64,000 bases of DNA from Parasponia andersonii. Lineage: Eukaryota; Streptophyta; Magnoliopsida; Rosales; Cannabaceae. Position 1 is the stretch's first letter, and every line of letters begins with the position of its first letter. Below are positions 48,412-60,170 of the stretch, piece by piece. The notes below the pieces were generated by a model. The model saw only the letters and a list, made by a program, of their open reading frames with translations. It searched no databases and was not told where the DNA came from. Both the position numbers and the translations under genes were made by a program. Location: positions 909,188-973,187 of the forward strand of contig JXTB01000050.1 of NCBI GenBank assembly GCA_002914805.1, given 5' to 3'.

Positions 48412-51400
48412 TCAAACACTAGCTGATACTTCATCTACTGCTTCTGCCTTATTATCTTTTTTCTTCGGTGGTTCTTGAGCTTTTTGTAGAACAGCCTTGT
48501 TAGGAACCAAAACTATGAGTATATTCCTGTCTTTAAAGTTTTTGGCTTCCTCTGTTGCAAGCTGCAAACACAACAGTCACAAGCAAACCATCACAGATGG
48601 CTATTAACAAGGGTATACTCCGAAAAATCCTATAAATAAGTTTGAGCTGAGTATCTAACTAGAAGTTTATGCATTACTAAACTGAAGATTTAGATAAATG
48701 AGAAAACAAATGGTATATACATGTGTCAACCAAGACTACATGATCACCAACCAAAGTGACCAAAGATCATGTCATGGCTAAAACGTCAATACATATGTTT
48801 GTAAAGGTACACACTTAAAAACTTCATTGTTTATTGGTTGTCTGTCTGCCTGTAGGCTATTTGCTTTTTGTTTGGTAGAATCACAATCTTTGATTACCAA
48901 AAAAGAACAGATTTTCCGGTACATAAACTCCTTCAGGACTGCCATTTGCTCAAATGTTAGCTTTTCCAAACCAATATCTTAAGCGGAGAAATAAATTACT
49001 TCTTGACTCGATCTCAATTATCATTATTGTTCATGATAAGAAAAACACAAACAAATACCCTTACCTCCCCAATGTCATTCTGGAAACGTCTGATTAGCTC
49101 AATAGCGAAATTCCTGAACTCATTTTCACGACCTTTCAAGTTTACTATAACCTTAACCTACAGAAATTAGTCTAAAGATTCACTACGCACAGAAAAATAA
49201 AACGAGAGGGAGGAAAAAGAGGGAGCAGAAAACATGTGTGAGCAAATGCTGACAAGACAAAAGAAATTGAATTAACCTTGTCACCATCTTTCAAAAACTT
49301 CCGGGCAGATTTCAAACGTACAGAATAATCATGTTGATCAATATTGTAACTGCAAAGAAAGTTATAACGGCAATTAAAATAAATCCAGAGATTTTTTTCG
49401 CAAACGAAAATATCTATGTTTCAACATCCAAATTTTAATGTTTTAACAAAATATTGCAACACCATGAACTTCCAATCAGTCAGATAAACCTGCAGTTACT
49501 AAATCGAGTACTTAATGGAGATTCTTTGGAAGTTCTAGTAATTTCAGGGAGATTTAATTATTAAAATAAATATCAATATACAAAGAAGCAACACATGCCT
49601 CATGACCGAACAAGGCCACTAAGAAGTATGCTCTCATGATAACACCAGCTCTTTCATTCTAAAGGAAATGTCTATACAGCTATAGAAATAACTAATCACC
49701 TCTTGCAACATGCATGTCTTTTGTATGTTTGTGCATGGGTCCATGCTTATCTCTGTGTTTGTTAGCATCCATGGACAATTATAACTAGGTGAAGATCAAA
49801 CTTCACTTAGTATCAGTATTACAAGGTACTTGGTCATTTTTTCTATCCTTTAGTGTAAGCCATAATATTCCAGTAAAATTAACCAGCCACTCATTAAGAA
49901 CTCAGAATTTATAAAATGAGCTTACAAAAGCACTTACACACGCACGCACACACCAAAAATAGAAAAGAAAACCAGAGCTCGTATATCAAAAAAAAAAAAA
50001 AGGAATAAGACCAATAGTATACCCCATTTTTAGCTCTTTCAAATCCATGCGACTTGCTGACATTTAACAGGAAACTGTCGTCAGTAACTTTTTACATATC
50101 TGAGAACCATGAACAGATCGTAATAAGAAAGACTATAATAGAGAAAGACATTCACCAGCACTTTTCTTTTGCTGTCCTCTTTTCTTCTTCTGCTGTTCAT
50201 ATCTATATTTACTGAAAATCATATAGGAAATAGAAATTAGGGTCTTGCAATACTCGAAAGTAGATTGCAAGGTGTCTGTCCATCTATTTGATTGTGAGCA
50301 GTAAATGAGATCATGAATGACAGAACATAACAATTCACACCTGCCAGTCCAGAACATACAATATAAAGCCCACCAATTCAAGGACTAATTACTTTCCTTT
50401 TTTGAAGAAATTAATCCATAACGATAAAGTGAGATATCTTTAGAAGGAGATCTATGTATGAATTGAAATTGATACAAATAAATAGCCTTGTGTGTGTGTG
50501 AACAAAAATTTGTAAAAGAAAAAAAATATATTATACTTGTAATCCATTATTCTGACAACAGGTGGATCTGCATCCGGTGATAATATAACCTGCAATAGCA
50601 AAGAAGGTAAAAGTCTCTTAAAATACAAAACAATCATCCGTAACTCGCATAAAAAGCTGACTGTGAATGCTTCCATCTCATAATGACAAAGAAACAAGTT
50701 GAACATAATAACTTTACTCCTCAATGGAGCCAATTCATGCTTCCATCGACAACCTGGAACTGCATAGAAATATTCTAGAAGTCCTAGTTCATGGCTCATT
50801 ACCAACATGCCTAAAGAGAATTGACACTGAAACCTAATACTAGAGACCAAATGCAACATCATGATGGTAATCACAGTCCAGCCGCAGTTTCCCAGACCTT
50901 TAGAAGCCAGTACAGTAGCATTATAAAGTCAGCAGATATATTGAGATGAATCTCATTGTTACTCTATATGTTCTTATCATTCTCTAGTGTTTCCGAGCAC
51001 AAAGGTTCACTTACTAAACATAACTCCACACTGCGTGCTTAGCCAAAAGCGACAACTCAGTATATACTTAATGAAACAAGAAAAGAACCCTAAAACAACA
51101 AGAGAAAACGTAACTTATCAACATTTTCCTATCAATTGAGGTATGAGAAGGGCAGAAGGCATCAAAAACCAATGCTAAATTCACAACATAATATGCAAAT
51201 TTTCGGCTAAAAAGGTCCTAATTCGACTTTTATAAGCAAAAAAAAAAAAAAAGACAGTAACTTCAAAAGAGAAAAATAAATAAATTACGTACAAGATCAA
51301 GGTCAGCATCGTCAGCCATTTGAAGAGCCTCAGCCTTAGACACCACTCCCACCTCCATAAATACAAACAAATTCAATTCCTAAAGTACAGACATTCATAT

Positions 51401-52009
51401 CTATCTATATATAAATATATATATATATATATACACACACTTGAAACAATAAACAAATATGATAAATTTACAATGTCATGAAGTTATTGTTTCAAAAATG
51501 CAGTAATAAATTAGACACTCACAAATCAAAAAAATTTTAAAAAAAAAAAAAAAAAAAAAAAAACGCTAACCATATTCTGCTGCTCATCGATAAGCCTCAC
51601 CGAATCTGACCTATTTCAAATCATCATCCACACACAAAACCGACTTCAATTTCAAAATTCAATTCCAATCATCTTGAATTTCAAAAACAAAAAGCCAAAA
51701 TATGAACCTGATGGAGGAGATATCAAGGGCTTGTTCGTCATCGGAGTCGCTCTGCCTGGAACGCCGGGGATAGGGGCCCGAATAGCGAGACCCGCCGCCA
51801 TAGCGGGCCGTGATCGGAGCTCCGATAGTTGAGGAAAGAGAAATGAGAACGTTGAATTTGATGATAGTAGGGTTACGAATACGGAGGCCGAAGAGTTTGG
51901 AGTCGAAGGATGAGAGAGCGAGTGAAGACGGCGTCGTTTTCGCGGCGGGCCGGCACGGCACCGGGTTTAGTGAACAGCTGGTGGTGGTGATACTACCAGT
52001 ACCAGCCAT
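48412..52009 (-). CDS. Plastid-type translation initiation factor IF-3 (9 exons, 286 aa)
   Basis: Exons, 5' to 3': 52009-51708, 51610-51571, 51352-51293, 50589-50537, 50211-50156, 50056-50023, 49349-49277, 49157-49065, 48561-48412. All are GT-AG with consistent phases. The first ~85 residues are rich in Ser, Thr and basic residues with few acids, like a chloroplast transit peptide. The IF3 N-domain spans about 101-165 (RLIDEQQNMVGVVSKAEALQ, then PPVVRIMDYNKYRYEQQKKK). The C-domain spans about 172-255 (YNIDQHDYSVRLKSARKFL, then VKVIVNLKGRENEF). A short Lys- and Glu-rich tail follows. IF3 binds the 30S subunit and controls start-codon selection. From memory the Arabidopsis relatives are SVR9 (AT2G24060) and SVR9-LIKE1 (AT4G30690); synteny favours the latter. 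Confidence 0.93.
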
Positions 52010-52654
52010 GGCGTTTCGAGCTCTTACTACTTCACTATAGTAGTATAGTGGTAAGGCTCTGGCGCATTGTTGCGATATTTCTCCTTATCCACATATTTTC
52101 AGTATAGAGATATAGCTAGATTGGGCTGTGGGCCCTAGCTTGATACGTGGGGCTTTGTGATTGCAAGTTAGCAACTTTCGACCCAAATAGACTTAAACGA
52201 CACCTAACAAGTGTGTTTTTTTTTTTTTCGTTTTTCTTTTTCATTGAAGTTTATTTCTTTTATGAATATAACAATAATTTGGTCAAGTACTGATGTTGTT
52301 CAAAATAATACTATTTCTTTTTGGGGGGACAAATTGGATTGGAGATGGATCATGGACTATTACAGTGGGAACAATGTCGTGAGATTGTGAAATTGGATCA
52401 AATAGGATGCCCAAAAGCTAGATTTTCTGTTGAGGCCCAAATTCAATAAGAGGACACAAAAGCCCATTGGGTACGCTTGAAGATTAAATAGCTCAATTTA
52501 GCACGTTTTTTAATGAAAAAAGAAATATATCAAGTTTACATCATTAGTTATAGGAAAAATGACACTGCATATGAACTTTTAAAACTCATTTCCAGAAATA
52601 CGATGCCTTGGGTTTTACTTATTATTATACGGTGTTTTGTAGAAAACACCAATT
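52010..52654. promoter_or_regulatory. Upstream region of IF3, abutting the Tat retrotransposon
   Basis: Only about 640 bp separate the IF3 start codon from the GC-rich retrotransposon sequence. It must hold the IF3 promoter and 5' UTR. A 20-bp near-perfect palindrome (GGTGTTTTGTAGAAAACACC) at 52631-52650 lies at the change in base composition, near the expected LTR edge. Confidence 0.45.
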
Positions 52655-53484
52655 TTTTAATCCATGGACCCGTTCCTGAACCTTATGCCACGAGGAAGGC
52701 CACGCGGATCGCACGTGATTTCACAATCGGCCATTGGGCCGTCCGAGGTTAGGGCCGAATCCATCACTGACCCCAGACGGTTCGGCCCAGTCAGACCCTA
52801 ACCTCGACAGATGGGGGTCGGAAGCCCCAGGAGTCTGCCATCTGGGAACAGCGGCCCTTACCTCAACAGTCGAAAGGGTCAGAAGCCCCAAGGGTCCTCA
52901 GACTGAATATAATAGAAAGCAACCCATGGCTCCAGACCCGGACAGAGCATTTAATGCGATCCTGGGTAGTGTGTGTGCCAGGGACAAGCTGTCCTGACAG
53001 AACGGCGATTTGCCCAAATCTTACTCCTGACAGATTGAGGCCGTAGGAGGCGGCGAAAATCAGGCCACGGTAGCACAGAGGAGACGACAGAAATCTCGGC
53101 CCGTGACCGTTGAAAAAGATCTTGAGGTGAAAGGTACTCATTTCGGAGATTGAGAACCATGCGGTTCACTATCTCAGGACTATATATAAAAAAGCCATGC
53201 GTTCCCGAGAGGGGCATGTACGCTTAAAAAACTGATATATATATAAAAAAGTCTGTGAACAAGAAAGAGATAGATATTCATACTGAAATATTTTCCTTAC
53301 TACCCAACACAAAGATAAACCACTGACTTAAGCATCGGAGAATCTTTGCAGATAGCCACCCCCGCCTCTCCGATCTTGCTTGGAGTTCAGAAAGCTTTGA
53401 GACAGCAAGGACACGTGGACAGTTGGAGAATACAGCGTCAGCAGTTTGAGACACGTGGACGGCTGGCGAGAAACCGCTCCAACA
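52655..53484 (+). repeat. 5' LTR of the Tat element (approximate left edge)
   Basis: It ends AACA just before the TTTGGCGCC motif. TATATATAAA at 53181-53190 is a plausible LTR promoter TATA box. The left edge is set only by the composition change; the 3' LTR needed to confirm it is outside the window. Confidence 0.6.
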
Positions 53485-53625
53485 GTTTGGCGCCATCTGT
53501 GGGAAAGAGTTGAGCATGGAAAAGAAAGTAAGAAACTCGCAACCACGCTCTCCCCGAACAAGAAAGCCATACAACATCTGATGGCACCCTCAAGAATGAC
53601 AACCAGGAGCACACGTCCCGATGCC
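53247..53625 (+). repeat. First copy of a 379-bp near-identical tandem duplication ending at a single N
   Basis: It matches 53627-54005 at an offset of 380 with one visible difference (GAGCATGG against GAGCGTGG near 53515/53895). It covers the LTR end, primer site and start of gag. The N at 53626 sits exactly at the junction, which suggests two contig ends that overlap but were not merged. Confidence 0.9.
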
Positions 53626-53960
53626 NAAAAGTCTGTGAACAAGAAAGAGATAGATATTCATACTGAAATATTTTCCTTACTACCCAACACAAAGATAAAC
53701 CACTGACTTAAGCATCGGAGAATCTTTGCAGATAGCCACCCCCGCCTCTCCGATCTTGCTTGGAGTTCAGAAAGCTTTGAGACAGCAAGGACACGTGGAC
53801 AGTTGGAGAATACAGCGTCAGCAGTTTGAGACACGTGGACGGCTGGCGAGAAACCGCTCCAACAGTTTGGCGCCATCTGTGGGAAAGAGTTGAGCGTGGA
53901 AAAGAAAGTAAGAAACTCGCAACCACGCTCTCCCCGAACAAGAAAGCCATACAACATCTG

Positions 53961-55730
53961 ATGGCACCCTCAAGAATGACAACCAGGAGCACACGTCCCG
54001 ATGCCGAAGGAAGCTCCCGAGAAGAACGACTAGATCTGGGGCAGAAGCTCGATCAGATGCTTGCTGCCCTGGCGGAAGTGAACAGAAAGGCAGAAATGGC
54101 CCACGAGGCCGTCTTGGGTCTAAGGGACAAGGTCGCAGAGGTGCGCAGAGATAATGCTCGCCTCGAGGGCTTACTGGCAAGTGAAGATAGGACCCTGCGG
54201 AGGGAAGATTTCGACGAAGAAGTTCAATAAGAGTTCGAAAGCCAACCGCGGGGAGAAGCTCCCGCCCCGTCCGGGTCACGGATACAGGGGGTACGGCAAA
54301 GCCAGTCGAGACCTTTCCAAACCAGGGGGGCAACGAGCGGAAGACGCCATGAAAACCCTGGGGGTACACCCCCCGACTGGAAGCAAGAGATGATGGCAGA
54401 GTTGGGTAAAAGACTCGGCAACCATCATAGCCAGACCTCTGATAATCTGGCAGAGCAAACTGTGCGAGGCATCAACCAGACGGCCTTTGCTGACTGGATC
54501 CAGATGGAACCCAGGCCGAGAGACTTCATGACCCCGACCTTCAGGCCGTTCGAGGGGAAAACTGACCCCCTCGACCACATATACCACTTCCAGCAGAAGA
54601 TGGCCTTAGAGACCAGGGACGAGGCTGTGACTTGCAAAGTTTTCTCTACGACCCTTGTGGGGCCAGCCCTGTTATGGTTCAGGCAGCTCCCAGAAAAGTC
54701 CATAAACGGGTTCGAAGACTTCTACAGACTTTTCCTGAAACAGTACGCAGGTGTCCGAAGGTAACAAAAAACCATGCGAGACCTGGACCGTTTGGAGCAG
54801 GCCGCAGATGAATCCCCGTGGGAGTACCTCTCACATTTCCTCAAGGTAATGTCACTGGTCCATAATGCAGACTCGGTCCAAGCTGCAGGCTCGTTCGTCC
54901 GGAGCCTGCAGCCGGGATCAATGCTATCGGACCACCTCCTTCTAAATCTACCATACGATATGACGGACGTCTAGGCCAAGTCGGAAGGGGTATTCAGGGT
55001 GCTTGAAAGTCACCAGAAGGCGTCCAAGACCTCTGCCGCAGTAACAACGACGCCAGTACAACCCCCGGCCCTACAAGGGATGAAGAGGCCCCCACCGGGC
55101 CAAGGGCCGACCCCGAAGCAGGAAGTCCCTGCACGAGACGGTCTGGAGGGAGGCAAGAGGAGGAAGACGACCCGTGATCCTCTGCCCAAGTACGAGCTCA
55201 ACACGCCGATCGACGTGATCTACCTCCAAAATAGAGACAGGGGCATCTTCAAGGACCCGCCCAAATCGGGCGTCCCAGAGCATATGAAGAATAGGAACAG
55301 GTACTGCCAATTCCACAAAGATTTCGGGCACGACACCGTCCACTGCCACAATCTTTATGCCCAGGTCATGTTGGCGATCCACGCTGGCAGGTTGAAGCAG
55401 TTTGTGAAAACCGATGAAGCCCAGCCGCGGCAAGACACTGCCAGGACTGAGAAAGGGAAGCAGATCCAAGCCTCAGGGTCGGGAGAGCAGACCCTCAGGA
55501 TAGTGCCGACCATCGTGGGCAGGCCTAAGCCGACCCACGATCAAGAGGAAAAACTAAAGTGCCTCAAAAGAGTCGAAGGCAGGGCGAAGCGCTTGAAGGG
55601 GATGGGACACTCCGTCAACCACTTAACGTCGGGAGAAGGCCGCGCATCCGCCGCCCCCATCGTTTTTACTCTTGCTGATCTAACCACGGTATGCCATCCT
55701 CACGATGATCCCTTGGTGATCAAACTGTAG
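53961..55730 (+). pseudogene. Gag of the Tat element with nonsense codons
   Basis: One frame from MAPSRMTTRS to 55730 covers gag with internal stops at 54228 (TAA), 54762 (TAA) and 54972 (TAG), before TAG at 55728. A helical N-terminal part (EERLDLGQKLDQMLAALAEV, then VAEVRRDNARLEGLL) is followed by the core (DPLDHIYHFQQKMAL, then ALLWFRQLPEKSINGFEDFY). A nucleocapsid-like region follows, with YCQFHKDFGHDTVHCHNL near 55300-55355, which fits a Cys/His zinc-binding motif. The 54762 and 54972 stops sit where Gln codons are expected. Without these stops the length would be normal for the family. Confidence 0.85.
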
Positions 55731-56170
55731 ATCGACTCCGCATTGGTTGGAAGGGTCTTGGTCGATGGTGGGAGCAGTGTCGATATCCTATTTCTCAACA
55801 CATTCGAGAATATGGGTCTGGACAGGAGCGAACTCAGGCCAACCTGTCAACCGCTTTTCGCTTTTGACAGCACAAGGGTCTGACCTTTAGGCGGCGTTAC
55901 CCTAATGTCTGCGCAGCCGAAAGATGCATGGACGTGGATTTCATCGTCATTGACTGCCAGTCCTCCTTCAATGTCATCATGGGAAGGGGATGGATCCATG
56001 CCATGCATGGGGTCACTTCCACCCTCCATCAGGTCTTAAGATGTCAATCAAAGGACGGCACGTACACGGTTGACATCAAGGGGGACCAGGCCTCTGCAAG
56101 AAAATGCTTTTCGACCGCCCTGAGGGAAGCCGACATGAGCACAAGCGCCACAGCCGGAGACGGATAGCAA
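55731..56170 (+). pseudogene. Aspartic protease of the Tat element, frameshifted
   Basis: LVDGGSSVDILF (about 55757-55792) is the D-[SG]-G-type active-site loop of Tat proteases. A TGA near 55881 and a frame change near 55885-55895 follow. The rest continues in the pol frame as CMDVDFIVIDCQSSFN, then MGRGWIHAMHGVTSTLHQ. So the domain is complete in content but split between two frames. Confidence 0.8.
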
Positions 56171-59100
56171 TCAAAGGACCGCCTACCAGCATACATGAGA
56201 CAAATCGAAGAAGAGTCTGACGGTCCGTAATCCACGATCGAAGAGCTGGTAGCGGTCCCTTTGAGAGAGGAAGAACCAGTGAAGGTGATCCTAATCGGAG
56301 CCTTATTACCTGAGGGGCAGAAGAATGAAATGTTGGGATTCTTAAAGCGGAATGAAGACGTCTTTGCGTGGTCCCACGATGATATGCTAGGGATAGACGC
56401 CGCACACTCCTGTCACCAACAGAATATAGACCCCCATTTCCCCTCGGTCAGGCAGAAACCCCGAAGATTCGCACCAGAGAAAAACAAGGCGATCAATAAG
56501 GAGGTAGAAAAGCTGCTGGAGAGCGGTCTAATCAGGGAATGCATATACCCACGGTGGGTCTCTAACCCGGTAATGGTGAAAAAGAAAAACGGCGACGACC
56601 GTATCTGCATAGATTTCACCAACCTGAACAAGGCCTGCCCAAAGGATAGTTTTCCCCTGCCAAGAATCGACCAAATGGTAGACGCGACGGCGGGATTCAA
56701 CAGGATGAGCTTTCTGGATGCCTATTCTGGATACAACCAGATTCCACTGTACGCGGAAGACCAGATCCACACGGCTTTTATCACAGAGCGAGGTTTGTAC
56801 TGCTACAAGCGTATGCCGTTTGGCCTGAAGAACACAGGGGCAACCTACCAAAGGTTCATGAATAAGATGTTCACCAGGCTGCTAGGAAAAACTATAGAGG
56901 TCTACATCGATGACATGGTCGTGAAGAGCAAGGAGGATTCAGACCATCTGAAGTATCTAGACGAATGCTTTCAGATTCTGAGGCAGTATCAGATGCATCT
57001 GAATCCCAAGAAGTGCGCATTTGGGGTATCCTCTGGGCAATTCTTGGGACATATCGTGAGCCAGAGGGGTATTGAAGCAAACCCAACCCAGCTGACCTCG
57101 ATCGCGAATGTGCAGAGGCCCTCGTTCATTCGAGAGGTCCAACGCCTGGCCGGGAAGGTAGCCGCTCTCAGCCGATTCGTATCCAAGATATCTGACTGAT
57201 GCAAGCCTTTCTTCCAATGCCTGAAGAAAAAATCAACAACCATCTGGGGGGAAGAGCAGGACAAAGCACTGGCAGACCTTAAGCTGTATCTGAGTCACCC
57301 ACCTATCCTGGCTTCCCCGTCGGAAGGGGAGCGTCTGTACACTTATTTAGCGGTGTCCGAAGTAGCGATTAGCGCCATACTGTTCATCGAGCAAGGCGGT
57401 AAGCAAAAGCCAGTATTCTATATAAGCCGCATGCTCCTAGACGCAGAAACCCGATATAGTGTGGTAGAAAAGTTGGTCCTCTCTCTGGTCAACGCTAAAA
57501 AGAAGCTCCGGCAGTACTTCGAGGCACACTCGGTCACTGTATATACAGATTTCCCTATCCGCCAAATCTTGGCCAAACTAGATCTGTCGGGACGACTGAC
57601 CAAATGGGCCATCGAGCTGGGAGTATATGATATCGAGTATCAGCCTCGGACGGCAAAGAAAGGGCAAGTCATGACAGATTTTCTGGCAGAAATCGAATCT
57701 TTTGGCGAGCGGCATGACCTGAATCAGATGTCACAGTTTCACCCCCCTTCAACCTGGACGCTCCACACGAACGGATCCACGAACACCTCGGGGTCGGGTA
57801 TTGGGATAGTCTTACAGACCCCAATGGGCCTCAGGGTTGAGAAAGCACTGAGGCTCGGTTTCCAAGCGACTAACAATGAGGCAGAGTACGAGGCATTGTT
57901 GCAAGGCCTCGAGTTGGCACTACATTTTGGGGTAGAGGGCATCGCCGTGAAGACCAACTCGCAGTTGATCGCGGGTCAGGTCAGGGGAGACTTTGAGGTA
58001 AAAGAGCCGAGGTTGCACCGATACTTCTCCAAGGTGATGGGGGCAAAAGCCTGCTTTGCCAAATTCAATATCGAACCGATCCCTAAGGAGAGGAACCAGA
58101 GGGCTGACGGGCTAGCTAAGAATGCATCAATCGGGGGCACCCCTGAAAGCATAGAGGTCCTTTTAGACGGCGGAAGTATGGAAGACCCCCCGCATACCCC
58201 TGCGCACCACGTGTTCGCAACCAGCGCTGCTGACGAAGGATGGATGAGGCCTATCACGCAATATTTGACGTTGGGGAGTCTGCCCATAGACCTCGGGGAA
58301 GCGAGGTCGGTCAGACTAAAAGCTGCCAGGTACTCAATGGTGGGCAAACAGTTATACAGGAGATCGACAATGGGTCCGATGATGCGCTGCATAGGACCCG
58401 TCGAAGCACAAAAATTGATGGAGGAGATCCACGAGGGAGTATGTGGCAACCATTCCAGCGGGTGCAGCCTCGCCCACAAGGCTCTAACGGCCGGATACTT
58501 TTGGCCCTACATGATAACGGAGGCAACCAAATTCGTAAAAAAGTGTGATAAATGCCAGAGGTTCGCCCTGATGAAACATCAACCTGCGGAGATTCTTCAT
58601 TCGAACATAACTCCTTGGCCGTTTGCCAAGTGGGGTCTGGATATCGTCGGAGAGCTCCCCAGAAGTCCAGAAGGGAAGAGATACGTCCTGCTGGCCACGG
58701 ACTATTTCACCAAGTAGGTAGAGGCTGAAGTCTACACGACAGTTAATAAGGCAGACACGATTAACTTCATCTGGAAGAACATAATCTGCCGACTCGGAAT
58801 CCCGAAGGAGATACACGCCGACCATGGCACGCAGTTCCAAAATGCCAAGCTTAAGGAGTTGTGCAAGCTGTATGATATAAGGCTCAGTTTCTCTTCCGTA
58901 AACTACCCTCAAGGGAACGGTCAGGCAGAGGCGACGAACAAAGCCATATTCAGCAACATCAAAAAGAACTTGCAGGAGGCTAAAGGCAAGTGGTCAGAAG
59001 AACTGCTAGCCGTTGTATGGGCCCATCGAACCACAGAGCGGAGGTCTACTGGGAGAATGCCATTCACCATGGTCTACGGATCAGAGGCTGTGATCCCGAC

Positions 59101-59467
59101 CGAGGTCGGCCTCCCGACCCTCCGCTCCGAAGTGGTAAAGGATTCCCCCCTAAACGAGTGCCAGTTAAGCCACAACACAGACCTCCTGGAGGAAACAAGA
59201 AACATGGCCTTGGTCTACCTGGCTTTATACCACCAACAAGCAAGGTCTTACTACGCTAAAAAGGTTAATGCCCGACGATTCGACGCTGGGGATTAGGTCC
59301 TAAAAGCCAGAACAGGGAATTCCTCGAAACTGAACTCCAATTGGATCGGACCCTATGAGGTAATCAAAGCGCTCAACAATGGTGCGTATGTCTTGAAGGA
59401 ACTCAAAACGGGGAAAAACGTGCCAAACACGTGGAATGCTCAGCACTTGAAAAAATGTTACGTGTAA
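56171..59467 (+). pseudogene. Pol of the Tat element: RT, two RNase H domains, integrase
   Basis: A single frame carries RT (ICIDFTNLNKACPKDSFPLP; YIDD at 56903-56914 intact). The first RNase H follows (about 57340-57700), then the second, archaeal-like RNase H (about 57750-58120) that marks the Tat lineage. Integrase has an H-H-C-C zinc module (HEGVCGNH, then CDKC, about 58425-58555) and a D-D-E core (WGLDIVGELP, then HADHGTQF, then GQAEATNK). It ends KKCYV with TAA at 59465. Stops at 57197 (TGA), 58715 (TAG) and 59294 (TAG) break it. In the second RNase H both usual Asp positions, 57770-57772 and 57956-57958, read Asn. Confidence 0.9.
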
Positions 59468-59577
59468 GGTGCACATATATGATGTAAGACCATGCGAATA
59501 TTTATATTATTAAAAAGTTTAAATCCAAAACAGGTCAAGCTCATTTTCTGCCTCATGAATTCATTTTTTAGACTGTT

Positions 59578-59752
59578 ACGGAAGAAAGGGTCTGTCCGCA
59601 AAGGCAGACCCAATGTTTTGTGTAGCTGTGAAAAATGAGGTCAGCCCATACAGGGCAGATCATACGTCTTATACTGATACGGAAAGGGTCTTCCCACAGA
59701 GGTAGACCCAATGTTTAATGCTAACTACGGTGTAGGGTCAGCCCATAGTAGT
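59578..59752 (+). repeat. Two diverged ~103-bp repeats after pol
   Basis: 'Acggaa..agggtct' followed by 'agacccaatgttt' occurs near 59578 and 59681, each continuing into a 'ggtcagccca' motif. They precede the larger tandem array. Confidence 0.7.
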
Positions 59753-60170
59753 AGACCTCGAAAGTGCTCGCACTTTGGGACTCACGTCGCTCGTCGACGA
59801 CCCGAGAAAACGTGCGAAGGATAAACTACTGTGCAAAGCCAAAACTTGCCAGCAGACCTCGAAAGTGCTCGCACTTTGGGACTCACGTCGCTCGTCGACG
59901 ACCCGAGAAAACGTGCGAAGAGTGAGCTGCTGTGCAAACAAAACCTTGCCAGCAGACTTCGAGAATGCCCGCACTCTGGGACTCACATCGCTCGACAACG
60001 ACCCGAGAAAACGCGCGAAGAGAAAAATCGCTGCCCACCAAAAATCCGCCAGCAAACCTCGAAAAAAGATCGTACTCTGGGAATCGAATCGAGAAATAAA
60101 GCACCTATCGACGACCCACGAAAATGTACGAAGAGAAAGGGGGCGTGCCACTGAAAAGCTAGCCAGCGGA
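59753..60170 (+). repeat. Tandem array of about four ~100-bp units in the Tat 3' region
   Basis: Unit starts (AGACCTCG and variants) are at 59753, 59854, 59954 and 60054, a spacing of 100-101 bp. Each unit has GACTCACGTCGCTCG-like and GACCCGAGAAAACG-like cores and a GCCAGCAGAC-like end. The first two are nearly identical and the later ones diverge. Apparent ORFs across them on both strands simply reflect the repeat period and are not genes. Confidence 0.9.
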
